From: an uncultured Oscillospiraceae bacterium
Lineage (GTDB): Bacteria > Bacillota > Clostridia > Oscillospirales > Ruminococcaceae
Direction: 5' to 3'
Length of the DNA: 64,000 bases
NCBI GenBank assembly: GCA_910584715.1
Contig: CAJUAN010000007.1
Coordinates: 69,761 to 133,760 of the forward strand
How positions within the stretch are numbered: position 1 is the stretch's first letter; each line of letters begins with the position of its first letter. This document shows positions 17,140 to 26,338 of the stretch, piece by piece. A program made the translations under genes and the position numbers. The notes under the pieces are model-generated. The model did no database searches. It was given only the letters and a program-made list of their open reading frames with translations, and was not told the origin of the DNA.

Positions 17140-19209
17140 ATGCGAAAATTTTTTGAACGCCTGAGAGCGGCGTTTTTCTTTATTATAATTCTCGGAGCTA
17201 TGGGACTGTGCGCGGTCGACCTTATGAAGATACAGGTAGTCGACGGCGCGGAGTACCTTGAAAAAGCCAAGACCACACGCCAGGCTTCACAGATAATAAC
17301 CTCCCCCCGCGGAGAAATAGTGGACGTGAACGGAGGCGAGATAGTCAGCAACAAAACAGGCTTCAACGTCGTAATTGAAAAAGCATTCTTTCCCTCGGAC
17401 AGCGCTGAGATAAACCGCATTATCCTCGGTATCGCAAACATTCTCAGAGAGGACGGCGTAGCGTGGATAGACACACTCCCAATAACCCGGGAACGTCCCT
17501 ACAGCTATCTGGAGGCAAGGGACAGCGACGCTATAAAGCTTAGAAAAAATATCGAACTTCAGCACTATGCCACCGCCGAGGACTGCCTTATCGAAATGTA
17601 CAGGCGCTACGGCATAGACGAAAGCCTCAGCGACGATGAGAAGCGCATTATCGCGGGAGTGCGGTATGAAATGTTCCTCAGGAGCTTTTCGCTGTCAAAC
17701 CGCTACACCTTTGCGGAGGATATCCCCATGGACACGGTAGTCCGCCTCAAGGAAGCCGCCTATACCCTTGACGGCATGGACATAGTTGAGGAAGCTATAA
17801 GAGTCTACGCCGCCGGAGACGTCGCTCCGCACCTTATAGGAACGGTAGGCGCGATAAACGCTGACGAATACGCCGAAAATAAAGCCAACGGCTACGCCCT
17901 CAACGACGTCATAGGAAAGTCAGGCATCGAAAAGGCTATGGAGAGCAAGCTCCGCGGCACAAAGGGCACCCGCACCCTGGAGCTTTTAAACGGCGCGGTG
18001 GTCTCCGATATGGTAACGGAGGAGGCAATTCCCGGAAACACAATAAAGCTCACCCTTGATATGAACTACCAGAGAAAGGTGCAGGAAATACTGGAAAACC
18101 ACATAGTTTGGCTGAACAACCAGACCTCCTACAACAAAAAGGGCGAGAACGCAGACGCTGGAGCCATAGTTGTGCTGGACGTTAAAACAGGCGCGCTGCT
18201 TGCCGCGGCTACCGCTCCCACCTACGATATCAACGACTATCTCACCGACTACGCGTCGGTCATAAACCGCGAAAACACGCCGCTCGTAAACAGAGCAACA
18301 AACGGTCTGTACCGTCCCGGCTCTACGTTCAAAACAGTTACAGCCACAGCCGCCCTGAACGAAGGCTTTGTAAACAAAAGCTCCACGATCTTCTGCGGAC
18401 ACAAGTACACCTACTGGGACGACTACAAGCCGAACTGCACCGGCTGGCACGGCAGCATAAACGTTGTTACGGCTATAGAAAAGTCCTGCAATATCTTTTT
18501 CTATGAAGTGGGCAGACTTATGGGTCCCTATATGATAGAAAGCTACGCCAATCAGTACGGCCTGGGAGACGACTGCTATCTGGAGACAGGCGGCGCAAAG
18601 GGAAAAATAGCCACTCCCGAGACCATGCTTGACGCCAACCTGGAATGGCAGGCGGGACTTGTGGTGCAGGTAGCCATAGGTCAGTCGGAAACAGCGGTCA
18701 CTCCCCTGCAAATGGCTGTCCAGGCAAGCACTATCGCCAACAAGGGAGTCAGGTATCAGCCCCACCTTGTGGACAGCGTTTACACCTATAATATGGAGGA
18801 AGTCGTTTCGGTGACCGAACCCGAGATAACGCTGACTATCCCCGACAAGACAGGGGAGACCTTCAGCCTTGTAACGCAGGGAATGAAACAGGCTGCCGCT
18901 TTCACTCAGTACGGTTATCCTACCCAAAAGGATTACTACACCCCGTATCTGCTGACCGACCTGCCGGAAGCGGCGGCGATAAAGACGGGTACGCCCCAGG
19001 TCACTTCCGCGGAGGACACAAGCTCAGCTTTCATAGGCTTCTATCCCGCTGACGATCCCGAGATAGCGTTTGCGGGAATGGTAGAGCACGGAGAATACTC
19101 CAAATTTATGATAAGGCAGCTTATTGAAGCATATTATAGTAAGAACTACGTTGTTCCCAAACCGGTCATCGCAAAGACCGAGGAGGACATGGCGGGGCTT
19201 GCGGATTAG
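17140..19209 (+). CDS. mrdA: Penicillin-binding protein 2, elongation transpeptidase
   Basis: 689 residues. N-terminal membrane helix (about 8-28), dimerisation/pedestal domain with SPRGEIVDVNG, then the transpeptidase domain with all three catalytic motifs: STFK (in YRPGSTFKTVTA), SCN (EKSCNIFFYEVG) and KTG (IKTGTPQV). It crosslinks peptidoglycan during side-wall growth together with MreBCD and RodA. Its usual partner RodA is not in this window. AAAGGA precedes the ATG. Confidence 0.96.
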   Translation: MRKFFERLRAAFFFIIILGAMGLCAVDLMKIQVVDGAEYLEKAKTTRQASQIITSPRGEIVDVNGGEIVSNKTGFNVVIEKAFFPSDSAEINRIILGIANILREDGVAWIDTLPITRERPYSYLEARDSDAIKLRKNIELQHYATAEDCLIEMYRRYGIDESLSDDEKRIIAGVRYEMFLRSFSLSNRYTFAEDIPMDTVVRLKEAAYTLDGMDIVEEAIRVYAAGDVAPHLIGTVGAINADEYAENKANGYALNDVIGKSGIEKAMESKLRGTKGTRTLELLNGAVVSDMVTEEAIPGNTIKLTLDMNYQRKVQEILENHIVWLNNQTSYNKKGENADAGAIVVLDVKTGALLAAATAPTYDINDYLTDYASVINRENTPLVNRATNGLYRPGSTFKTVTATAALNEGFVNKSSTIFCGHKYTYWDDYKPNCTGWHGSINVVTAIEKSCNIFFYEVGRLMGPYMIESYANQYGLGDDCYLETGGAKGKIATPETMLDANLEWQAGLVVQVAIGQSETAVTPLQMAVQASTIANKGVRYQPHLVDSVYTYNMEEVVSVTEPEITLTIPDKTGETFSLVTQGMKQAAAFTQYGYPTQKDYYTPYLLTDLPEAAAIKTGTPQVTSAEDTSSAFIGFYPADDPEIAFAGMVEHGEYSKFMIRQLIEAYYSKNYVVPKPVIAKTEEDMAGLAD

Positions 19210-19388
19210 CTTCCGCAGCCGTGTGTCCGATAAAGCGAAACATTTGATTTTATGTGCCGTTTTACACACTTTGCGGAATTATTCCTATAACGTTTGAAAA
19301 GCTGTTTTGGGTTTTGTTGAATGTGCACAAAAACTACAAATCATTTATCAACATCTCAACAAAATTGTGCAGAATGTTTAAAAACGCT

Positions 19389-19416
19389 TTGACAAATCCG
19401 CATTTTGTGGTAAAAT
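19389..19416 (+). promoter_or_regulatory. Promoter of minD-mgsA
   Basis: TTGACA (19389-19394) and TAAAAT (19411-19416), spacing 16, about 85 bases before the minD start. It suggests minD-mgsA can be transcribed apart from mreB-mrdA. Confidence 0.75.
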
Positions 19417-19499
19417 ATAAATTAGCTGATATTATTTTGCTGCTCAATTTGCTCATTCCAATTTTGAGTACTGCGCTGTTTCGGAAAGGAGCTTTTTTC

Positions 19500-20246
19500 A
19501 TGTCAAAAATTATTGCGATAACCTCCGGTAAGGGAGGCACAGGCAAATCTTCTATATGCGCCGAGCTGGGCTTTGCCTTGGCTAAACAGGGTCACAGAAC
19601 TCTTATTATCGAGCTGGATTTCGGTCTCCGCTGCCTGGATATCATGCTGGGCGTCAAGGACGACGTTAAATACGATCTGGGCACCGTTCTCAAGGGAGAA
19701 TGCGATATCTACAAGGCTACCACGCAGGTAAAGCTGGCGAACAACCTGAGTATAGTCTGCGCTCCCGAAGACCCCTTTGCAAAGGTGGACGCGGAAACAA
19801 TTTCAAGTATCTGCAACGAGATGAGAAAGTACTACGAATACATAATCGTAGACACCTCGGCGGGTACTAACGAAAGCGTTTTCGACGTTGTTGAACAGTC
19901 AGACCTTATTCTGATAAACACTACTCCCGACCCCATATGCGTCCGCGACGCAAGGCTTATGTCCGACGAGTTCTACAAGAGGGGCAACAAGAAGCAGCGT
20001 CTTATCATAAACAAGGTAGACCCCGATATCTTCAAGGCGGATCTTATCCCTGACCTTGACTCTATAATCGACACCGTAGGCGTTCAGCTTATAGGCGTTA
20101 TCCCCAGCGACAACGACGTTGTAGTTTCTACCGGCAAGGGTATCCCGCTTCCGTCCGGCTCTCTGGCTTTCAAAGCCTTTGACGCTATATCCAAGAGAAT
20201 AAAGGGAGAGGACGTTCCCCTCAGCTTCAAGATACTTCTCCAGTAG
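19500..20246 (+). CDS. minD: Septum-site-determining ATPase MinD-like
   Basis: 248 residues from the ATG at 19500 (AAAGGAG upstream); an open frame to 19254 has no start signal and crosses the promoter. Deviant Walker A motif SGKGGTGKSS, switch block IVDTSAGTNESV and INKVDPD are those of MinD/ParA ATPases, and the position after mrdA is the usual clostridial place for min genes. The C-terminal end KGEDVPLSFKILLQ is short; whether it forms the MinD membrane helix is unclear. No minC or minE follows, so the partner is either elsewhere or different. Confidence 0.88.
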   Translation: MSKIIAITSGKGGTGKSSICAELGFALAKQGHRTLIIELDFGLRCLDIMLGVKDDVKYDLGTVLKGECDIYKATTQVKLANNLSIVCAPEDPFAKVDAETISSICNEMRKYYEYIIVDTSAGTNESVFDVVEQSDLILINTTPDPICVRDARLMSDEFYKRGNKKQRLIINKVDPDIFKADLIPDLDSIIDTVGVQLIGVIPSDNDVVVSTGKGIPLPSGSLAFKAFDAISKRIKGEDVPLSFKILLQ

Positions 20247-20385
20247 CGGAGAATGCGGTAGGGGGCGCAGCAGCGTGTTATCCCGCGGATATACCGTTCC
20301 TGCTTATTAAGATATATATAATATGCGATTCTGCATTTGTTCCGCGCTTTTTACTTCAGTTCTTACAGGGGAGGAATGATAAATA

Positions 20386-20787
20386 ATGAATATAGCTTTG
20401 ATCGCGCACGATTCCAAAAAGGAGCTTATGGTACAGTTCTGTATTGCGTACTGCGGCGTGCTGTCAAGACATAATCTTTGCGCCACGGGTACGACAGGCA
20501 AAATGGTAGAGCAGGCTACGGGACTCACCATACAGCGGTATCTGAGCGGCTCCCAGGGCGGAGCGCAGCAGATAAGCGCGCGTATCTCCTGCAACGAAAT
20601 TGACTTGCTCCTCTTTTTCAGGGATCCTCTCACGCCCAAGGCACACGAGCCTAACGAGCGCGACCTTTTGAGACTTTGCGACGTTCATAACATTCCGGTG
20701 GGCACAAATATTGCTACGGCGGAAGCTCTCATTCATGCCCTTGAAAGAGGCGACCTTGACTGGCGGCAGATCGTTAATCCCGCATAA
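20386..20787 (+). CDS. mgsA: Methylglyoxal synthase
   Basis: 133 residues. Converts dihydroxyacetone phosphate to methylglyoxal and phosphate, a phosphate-releasing bypass of lower glycolysis. Motifs: [10 protein letters not shown] at the N-terminus, ATGTTG phosphate loop, [10 protein letters not shown], and [14 protein letters not shown] with the catalytic Asp. Gene order next to min/mre genes is known in clostridia. GGAGG lies upstream of the start. Confidence 0.96.
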   Translation: MNIALIAHDSKKELMVQFCIAYCGVLSRHNLCATGTTGKMVEQATGLTIQRYLSGSQGGAQQISARISCNEIDLLLFFRDPLTPKAHEPNERDLLRLCDVHNIPVGTNIATAEALIHALERGDLDWRQIVNPA

Positions 20788-20830
20788 GCGGCTGAAAGCT
20801 GACAGTTTTTAATCATATATATGGGTGAGC

Positions 20831-20866
20831 AATGCCGCACAAGACAGTCTTGTGCGGCATTTTTAT
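20831..20866 (+). terminator. Terminator of the mre-min-mgsA cluster
   Basis: A 14-bp perfect stem, 20831-20844 with 20848-20861, 3-nt loop, followed by TTTT. About 45 bases after mgsA and before repeat copy B. Confidence 0.92.
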
Positions 20867-20914
20867 GGGGGTTATATGGAATATTCTTTATTTGATACTT
20901 ATAAGATTAAAGTT

Positions 20915-21443
20915 ATAAATTTTTGTTTATCGTTGTACTTTTTCGTTTGCTATGTCTTGACATTGTTTGTTTTTAATTTATAGATAGTGCGGGGGTACGA
21001 GATGGACAACCAAAAGGGAAAGGGAGGGGACTCATTGAGACTTATAGGACGCTTGCCGCCCCCTCCCTCTCCCTTATGGTTTTCCCTCTCGTGCTCTCTC
21101 TTTCCTTTATTCTCACCCTCCCCCGCTACGCTATGTGCTCTATTAGAGCAAACTAAAAATTCTTAATTAACTAAATATAAAACGCATAGCGTAAGCCTGG
21201 AGGGGAAAAGGAGCGCGAGGGAAAACCCGAGAGGGGAAAGGGGGAGGGTTGTCCCTCGCACCCCGCACTATTTGTAAAGCCCAAGAACATTATATTAAGA
21301 CAAAACACCCCAAAAATTACAGCCAATAAAATCACAACAAACTTCCCTGCCCCCTTGAGGGGGGCATTGCTATCTAATGATTCAAGCAAAATTATGCAGG
21401 GGGTGACTCAGCCCGCGGGGGCTCCCCGCTAAACAAAAATTTA
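20915..21443 (-). mobile_element. Non-coding palindromic repeat element, copy B (MITE-like)
   Basis: 529 bp with terminal repeats at 20915-20932 and 21427-21443 and TA at both ends. In inverted orientation it matches copy A almost base for base, apart from a deletion of about 30 bases in one arm. A 72-codon open frame inside (21171-21389) changes between copies and is not a gene. It ends 41 bases from the stop of the BtuF-like gene. Confidence 0.85.
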
Positions 21444-21483
21444 CATAAGTAAAAGCTGATTCCTATTCGCTGCCCATAAAATT

Positions 21484-22422
21484 CTATTCATCTTGACTTT
21501 CACCGTCAGATTCATTTATCTGCTCCAATATCGCATATACCGCGCTGTCCAGACGGGAGGTAGGACGTTCTATCCGTTCCAGTACGTCATCGTCAAGAAC
21601 TATGATCCGGTTATTTTTTATTGCGGAAAGCCCCGAAGTTTCCTCGGGAAGCTCATAAACGCTTACCGAATCGGGCAGGATAAGCCATTGAGGATCAAGA
21701 GCCAGAAGCTCTTCGGCAGTCATTGATATATCCTCTTCACCGCTCCTTTTCCCCGCAGCGTTTTTGCCGAAGTATGAGAAAAAATTCCCGGCAAATGTGG
21801 AATCCGAAGCCGCCGCCAGCTCGGGAGACATTATGTACACAAAGCTTTCCATAGAATCACGCGCGTCATAGAGAGCCTTTTTCAGCGGTTCAAGAGCGTC
21901 CTCGGCGGCAGCGGAGCAGTTGAGCTTTCCTCCGAAAACGGCGGCTATCTCCTCATAGCAGCGGTAAAGGTCTCCGGTGGACTGGGGCGGCGATATTATC
22001 CATACCCTCGTCCCCGCCGCTTCAATAGCGGTGATATCCTTTTTTGCAATGGGACTCAGTGACATGAGCAGATCCGGCGCGGCTCCGATAATAGCGTCCA
22101 CATCGGGGTTAGCCGCAGAGCCGAGAGTCGCCGTATCCGATACGCTTTCAGGATAAACGCAGTATTCGCTTCTGCCTGTAAGCTTGTCCCCGAAACCAAG
22201 CTCGCATATTATCTCCGTTAACGCAGGAGAAAGAGACCCCACAGTACGCGGAGCTTCGTCAAAAACAAGAGATCCGGCGCTTACTGGGTAAGGCTTTTCA
22301 CTGACAGCCGTCGCCATGACAGGCGCAGGAACGTCCTCGTCGATCTCCGTACAGCCGCAAAACGGAACTGCCGTAAGCACGGCCGCAGTAACAAGAACAA
22401 TAATTTTCATATATTTATGCAA
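21484..22422 (-). CDS. BtuF/FepB-like ABC transporter substrate-binding lipoprotein
   Basis: 312 residues from a TTG at 22422 with GGAGG 8 nt upstream; the ATG at 22410 is 20 nt from that site. Signal peptide with lipobox-like VPFCGC. The body is a class III helical-backbone binding protein: PRTVGSLSPALTEIICELG, NPDVDAIIGAAPDLLM and LLALDPQWLILPD. Such proteins bind vitamin B12, heme or iron chelates outside the cell. No permease or ATPase gene is adjacent, so ligand and partner cannot be inferred. Confidence 0.83.
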   Translation of the reverse strand: MHKYMKIIVLVTAAVLTAVPFCGCTEIDEDVPAPVMATAVSEKPYPVSAGSLVFDEAPRTVGSLSPALTEIICELGFGDKLTGRSEYCVYPESVSDTATLGSAANPDVDAIIGAAPDLLMSLSPIAKKDITAIEAAGTRVWIISPPQSTGDLYRCYEEIAAVFGGKLNCSAAAEDALEPLKKALYDARDSMESFVYIMSPELAAASDSTFAGNFFSYFGKNAAGKRSGEEDISMTAEELLALDPQWLILPDSVSVYELPEETSGLSAIKNNRIIVLDDDVLERIERPTSRLDSAVYAILEQINESDGESQDE

Positions 22423-22454
22423 AACAGATTCCTCCGTTAATAATCTATTTATAA

Positions 22455-22483
22455 AGTATAGCACATTCCGAAAGAAAATACAA
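22455..22483 (-). promoter_or_regulatory. Promoter of the BtuF-like gene
   Basis: Minus-strand TTGTAT (22478-22483) and TATACT (22455-22460), spacing 17, about 35 bases upstream of the TTG start. Confidence 0.7.
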
Positions 22484-22566
22484 TAGCCAAACATCAGGAG
22501 AAATAAACTTTATCTCTGCTGATCAAGCAGCTCAAATAGCTCGGTCAATGTAAACGGCATAAACGA

Positions 22567-22607
22567 CAAAAGCAAACGCCGTACAAACGAGGGGCGTTCG
22601 TACGGCG
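22567..22607 (-). terminator. Terminator of the DUF4358-like lipoprotein gene
   Basis: 13-bp stem 22577-22589 with 22595-22607 (one mismatch at most), followed on the minus strand by TTTGCTTTTG. Confidence 0.85.
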
Positions 22608-22622
22608 CATTATTCGGCTTGA

Positions 22623-23246
22623 TTAAAGCGCTTTTATAGCCTCAACCAGCGCGGACTCGGCGTCGGATGCGTTACCGGCAAGAATAAAGTAGGCGTAATC
22701 CCCCTCGGTTCCTACGATCGACGCGTTTGCAAGGTCAACGTCGTTGGGATAGAAAGCGTCCTGCTCTATTGCCTTTGTTCTGCGGGCTTCAAGGTCGGTC
22801 TTGGCGGCTTCGGCATCATCTGCTTCAATTATAATGACTTCTGTCATCAATGCGCTCATAGGGCACTGAAGCACTATTATATTGCGGTAATTTTCGTTTT
22901 CCGCGTTGAGCAGGAAGAAGTCCGAAAGTATCTGGGGGTCTGTGACCTCCATAAGGCTCGGCCACTCGCCCACTGCCAGAACCGCGTCCGCAAGGGGCTG
23001 GAGAGGATTTGCGGAGCCGCTGTCCTCCGAGCCCGCTCCGTCTGTTTCCGTATCTGCGGGAGCCTCAGTCTCTCCCGAGGTTTCGGAGGACTCGCTTGTG
23101 TCCGCCTCTGTGGAAACGGCAGAAGTCTCGGAGGGCGCGGAAGTGTTATCTTCTGTATTGTCGTTTCCTCCGCAGGCTGTAAGTAATGCTGCGCTTAAAG
23201 AAAGTGCGGAAATTGCTGCAATTATTTTTTTAGTGTTCATGTTCAT
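22623..23246 (-). CDS. Lipoprotein with DUF4358-like domain
   Basis: 207 residues. Clear lipoprotein signal with lipobox LLTACGG at about 22-27. A Thr/Ser/Glu-rich spacer (about 30-85) is followed by a compact domain with LQCPMSALMTEVIIIEADD and ARRTKAIEQDAFYPNDVDL, a pattern I associate with DUF4358 proteins of clostridia. Function unknown; exposed on the outer face of the membrane. It is monocistronic, with its own promoter and terminator. Confidence 0.78.
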   Translation of the reverse strand: MNMNTKKIIAAISALSLSAALLTACGGNDNTEDNTSAPSETSAVSTEADTSESSETSGETEAPADTETDGAGSEDSGSANPLQPLADAVLAVGEWPSLMEVTDPQILSDFFLLNAENENYRNIIVLQCPMSALMTEVIIIEADDAEAAKTDLEARRTKAIEQDAFYPNDVDLANASIVGTEGDYAYFILAGNASDAESALVEAIKAL

Positions 23247-23336
23247 ATCTTATACTGATCCTTTCGTTTTTAACTTCCATCGGAGCTTTTGCTTTTTAAT
23301 ATTAAAATGTTCGGGCAGTTTCCGAGGGACGCTATT

Positions 23337-23364
23337 ATTATAGCATAATAAACAAAAAATACAA
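23337..23364 (-). promoter_or_regulatory. Promoter of the DUF4358-like gene
   Basis: Minus-strand TTGTAT (23359-23364) and TATAAT (23337-23342), spacing 16, about 90 bases before the start. Nothing else is seen in 23247-23529. Confidence 0.7.
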
Positions 23365-23529
23365 GCGGCATTTATAACTTTTAACCGTTGCTTAACAATT
23401 TGTAATCATACTGTAACACTTGTTCCGCATACTCATTTGCTCCTGAAAATATATGCAAAAAATCTGCAAAAACTTATATATACAGGCTTTTGCTTAATTT
23501 TTTGCACGTCTTTCAGCCTCAAATGCGTA

Positions 23530-24147
23530 TTATTCGGAAATTTCCGTCTGCCCTGTATGTTCGGTATGCGCGGTATCGGTTTCCGAGACCTGCGTTTCTC
23601 CTGTTTCAGGTTCTCCTGTCATGATCCGGAAATTTTCAAATTCGCCGCATATCTCCGCGCCGGGTATCTCGATCCTTACCGGAGCAAGCGTTTCCGGGTC
23701 AAAGGTGATCGAATAAGCCTTCCCCGCGAACTCTCCCGAAAAAACCTTGCCGTCCTCGGTGTCGGAGCAGTACAGCTCTTCCGCGGCTGCCGCGCTGTCC
23801 ACCGCCTTGAATATCTGGGCGAACACAGCTCCGTCGTTGATATTTTCGGCGGGAATATCCAGAGCAAGCTCTCCCAGCTTTGCCTTTACTCCCTCGTCTC
23901 CGTAGGACAGCTCCAGTCCCGCCAGAGTTTCGGGGGACTCGGCGTTCATCGCCCATATCCCCGTGCCGTAGCGTTTAAGGTTCCCGCTCATTTCAAGCTC
24001 TCCCGCCTGAATTTTGACCTGCGCTTCAAAGGGTACGTTCAGATCGGGAGTTTTAACAAGTATGCCCTTGTTTCCCGCACATGACGAAAGCGCAAGAGTT
24101 ACCGCCGCCGCTGCAAATACCGCCGCAAGCCGTTTAAAAATACGCAC
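23530..24147 (-). CDS. Hypothetical lipoprotein
   Basis: 205 residues from a GTG at 24147, chosen because GGAGGG is just upstream; a TTG six codons earlier overlaps that site. Signal peptide with lipobox LALSSCAG. The mature protein looks beta-rich, with FEAQVKIQAGELEMSGNLKRYG and YSITFDPETLAPVRIEI; the alternation and length resemble LolA/LppX-like lipid-binding lipoproteins, but no diagnostic motif is present. It ends in a Thr/Glu-rich tail. Function not assigned. Confidence 0.72.
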   Translation of the reverse strand: MRIFKRLAAVFAAAAVTLALSSCAGNKGILVKTPDLNVPFEAQVKIQAGELEMSGNLKRYGTGIWAMNAESPETLAGLELSYGDEGVKAKLGELALDIPAENINDGAVFAQIFKAVDSAAAAEELYCSDTEDGKVFSGEFAGKAYSITFDPETLAPVRIEIPGAEICGEFENFRIMTGEPETGETQVSETDTAHTEHTGQTEISE

Positions 24148-24266
24148 AAAAATCCCTCCATTCAAAGAACAGAGGGAAATAACTGTTTAAAGTTTAAAGC
24201 TTCGGCTTTTTAAATGTGTTTACAGTGCGCGAATGCGCGGAAGCAAAAAAAGCACAGCGTTTTGCC

Positions 24267-25808
24267 CTAACTGTTCTGTTTTCTGAACACAAAAGGCAGA
24301 CGCTCCGTCACGTCGGAGGGAAGCATACCGGTCTCGGAAAGCTCCGCCGCTGCAATGTCCGCAGCCGCGCCGTGGACGAATACTCCCAGAGCAACGGAAT
24401 CAACGGCGGAAAGCCCCTGGGCTCTGAATGAAGCTATGACGCCGGCAAGGACGTCTCCGCTTCCTCCGCGGCTCAGACCGGGATTTCCCGCAGGGATTAT
24501 ATACGCCCTGCCGTTTCCCGCCACAAAATTGGGGACTCCCTTAGCGGCGACCGTAACCCCGTACTCTCTGGAAAAATTGACCGCCGCGGTAAGCCTGTCG
24601 GAAGCCGCTTCGGAAACGGTCAGTCCCGAAAGCCTTGCAAGCTCTCCCGCATGGGGCGTGACGATAAGCTCTTCTTTTGCGTTCCTGATTATATCTATGT
24701 TGTCCGCAATGCAGTTTATGCCATCTGCGTCAAGAATTATCGGACACGCCGCTTCTTCTATCAGTTTTTTCACCAGAGCTTTAGTACCGTCTGTAACAGA
24801 AAGTCCGCAGCCAATCAGCAGAGCAGTCTTGTTTTCGCAGGCGGCAAGTATCTTTTCAGCGGCCTTTTCGGATACCGCGCCGCTTTCGTCCGCTTCAAGC
24901 AAAAGGTAAGTCGCCTCCGGCACAGCCGCTCCTATGCGGTCAACGACCTTTTCGGAGGAAGCGAGAGTGACCAGTCCCACGCCCGAACGCAGCGCCGCCC
25001 TTGTGGAAAGCAGCGCCGCCCCGCTCATCCGAGCGCAGCCGGAAACGTTAAGCAGCTTTCCGAAATCCCCTTTATAGGAATCCTTTTTGCGCCGAGGGAT
25101 AAGCTCCTCAGCGGTTCTGCGCCCGAAAAGCTCCGGCAGATAATCTATTCCGTCAAGACAATTACCGGTGAAACCTATGTCCGCCCTGATAACTTCCCCG
25201 CAGTACTCCGAAAGCGGATCAATAAGCATACCTATCTTTTTGAAGCCGAAGGCAAGAGTTATATCCGCTTTGAGCGCGCCCTCCGCCACAGTACCGTTAA
25301 GGCAGTCGCCTCCCGACGGAACGTCCGCCGCGACCTTGACCGCAAGCGATTCCCCGGCAATTGCAAAGCATTCCTTTACCTGTTTTGGCAGGTAACCGTG
25401 AAAACCCGTTCCGAAAACCGCGTCAACGATAACGGCGGCTTCCGACATTATCCCTTTCAGCTTTTCGGCGTTGTCCTCGATGCTCAGGACTTCTACGTTT
25501 TTAAGTCCGCTGAGTTCGCAGTATTCAGTCATTGCAAGCTCGGTGGAGGGATCGCCGCATACAAGGGCAATAGTCACGGGGAAGCCTATCTCCGCGATAA
25601 GACGGGCGGCAACGAAGCCGTCTCCGCCGTTGTTTCCGCTTCCGCATATGAACACCGTACCGGAGGATAAGCTTATATCCAGACCGATCTGGCATATCTG
25701 CATGGCAAGCGCGTCTCCGGCCGCCTCCATCAGCTCGCGGCACGGCAGACCGTTTTTTTCCGAATTTGCTTCAATGGTTCTCATTTGATTGGGAGTAGGA
25801 TAAAACAT
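24267..25808 (-). CDS. Bifunctional NAD(P)HX epimerase and dehydratase
   Basis: 513 residues; repairs hydrated NAD(P)H. The N-terminal epimerase domain (about 1-215) has GSGNNGGDGFVAARL and VDAVFGTGFHG. The C-terminal ribokinase-like, ADP-dependent dehydratase domain (about 230-505) has VSGCARMSGAALLS, TPHAGELARLSG and LSRGGSGDVLAG. ATG at 25808 with AGGAGG 9 nt upstream is used; a TTG at 25817 abuts that site. It lies directly downstream of the AcpS-like gene, a common pairing in Firmicutes. Confidence 0.94.
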   Translation of the reverse strand: MFYPTPNQMRTIEANSEKNGLPCRELMEAAGDALAMQICQIGLDISLSSGTVFICGSGNNGGDGFVAARLIAEIGFPVTIALVCGDPSTELAMTEYCELSGLKNVEVLSIEDNAEKLKGIMSEAAVIVDAVFGTGFHGYLPKQVKECFAIAGESLAVKVAADVPSGGDCLNGTVAEGALKADITLAFGFKKIGMLIDPLSEYCGEVIRADIGFTGNCLDGIDYLPELFGRRTAEELIPRRKKDSYKGDFGKLLNVSGCARMSGAALLSTRAALRSGVGLVTLASSEKVVDRIGAAVPEATYLLLEADESGAVSEKAAEKILAACENKTALLIGCGLSVTDGTKALVKKLIEEAACPIILDADGINCIADNIDIIRNAKEELIVTPHAGELARLSGLTVSEAASDRLTAAVNFSREYGVTVAAKGVPNFVAGNGRAYIIPAGNPGLSRGGSGDVLAGVIASFRAQGLSAVDSVALGVFVHGAAADIAAAELSETGMLPSDVTERLPFVFRKQNS

Positions 25809-25911
25809 TTCAGTCAAGCCTCCTGTCTGTTGTCTTTCGGTTTCGGACGAAAATACGCCGCCGGCATACGGTTATCAAACGTCTGCGGTACTGCGGTACT
25901 GCTTTTCCGCA

Positions 25912-26271
25912 TTATTCGTAAAAGATAACTATAGCCGAGGCTATGCTTCTTGTGTGGGAACAGCTTATGCTGATCCTTGCCCTTTTCATTGCAAAGGCTT
26001 TTTTGGCTTTTCCCGCCAGGCTTATATAGTACGCTCCGCTGTAATCGGTGAGAACGGAAATTTCCTGCATTTTTATGCCTGTTGCGCTGAGTCCCATTGC
26101 TTTTATGAAAGCGCACTTTGCGCAGAACATTTCCGCGATATTGAATACGGGGAAGTGCTTTTCCATAAGGAATTTCATTTCCTGCGGGGAATAGAGCCGC
26201 GCAAGGAATTTAGGTCTCTGTAAAAGCTTTTTAACTCTCGGGACTTCGATAATATAGGAACTTGTTATCAT
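25912..26271 (-). CDS. AcpS-family protein lacking metal-binding residues
   Basis: 119 residues, the size of holo-ACP synthase. Homology is visible in IIEVPRVKKLL, KFLARLYSPQEMKFL, FCAKCAFIKAMG and the C-terminal ISISCSHTRSIASAIVIF. Active enzymes coordinate Mg2+ with Asp in the N-terminal GxD motif and Glu in AAKEAF. Here these positions are Tyr6 and Cys53 (codon TGC). The frame is intact, with AAAGGA upstream and a normal place next to the NAD(P)HX repair gene. I infer loss of transferase activity or a changed role, so I give no acpS symbol. A working enzyme must exist elsewhere to activate the ACP encoded at 63495. Confidence 0.75.
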   Translation of the reverse strand: MITSSYIIEVPRVKKLLQRPKFLARLYSPQEMKFLMEKHFPVFNIAEMFCAKCAFIKAMGLSATGIKMQEISVLTDYSGAYYISLAGKAKKAFAMKRARISISCSHTRSIASAIVIFYE

Positions 26272-26338
26272 CTTGGATACATCCTTTCAGACTTTCGTAG
26301 TAATAGGGTGATTTCAGGTGTTGTTCCCAGCATTTGGG

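Noticed and set aside
21171..21389. 72-codon open frame on the minus strand in repeat copy B
   Set aside because: It lies wholly in a repeat element, and the corresponding frame is broken or changed in other copies; similar peptides from copies C and D arise from the shared GC-rich arms.
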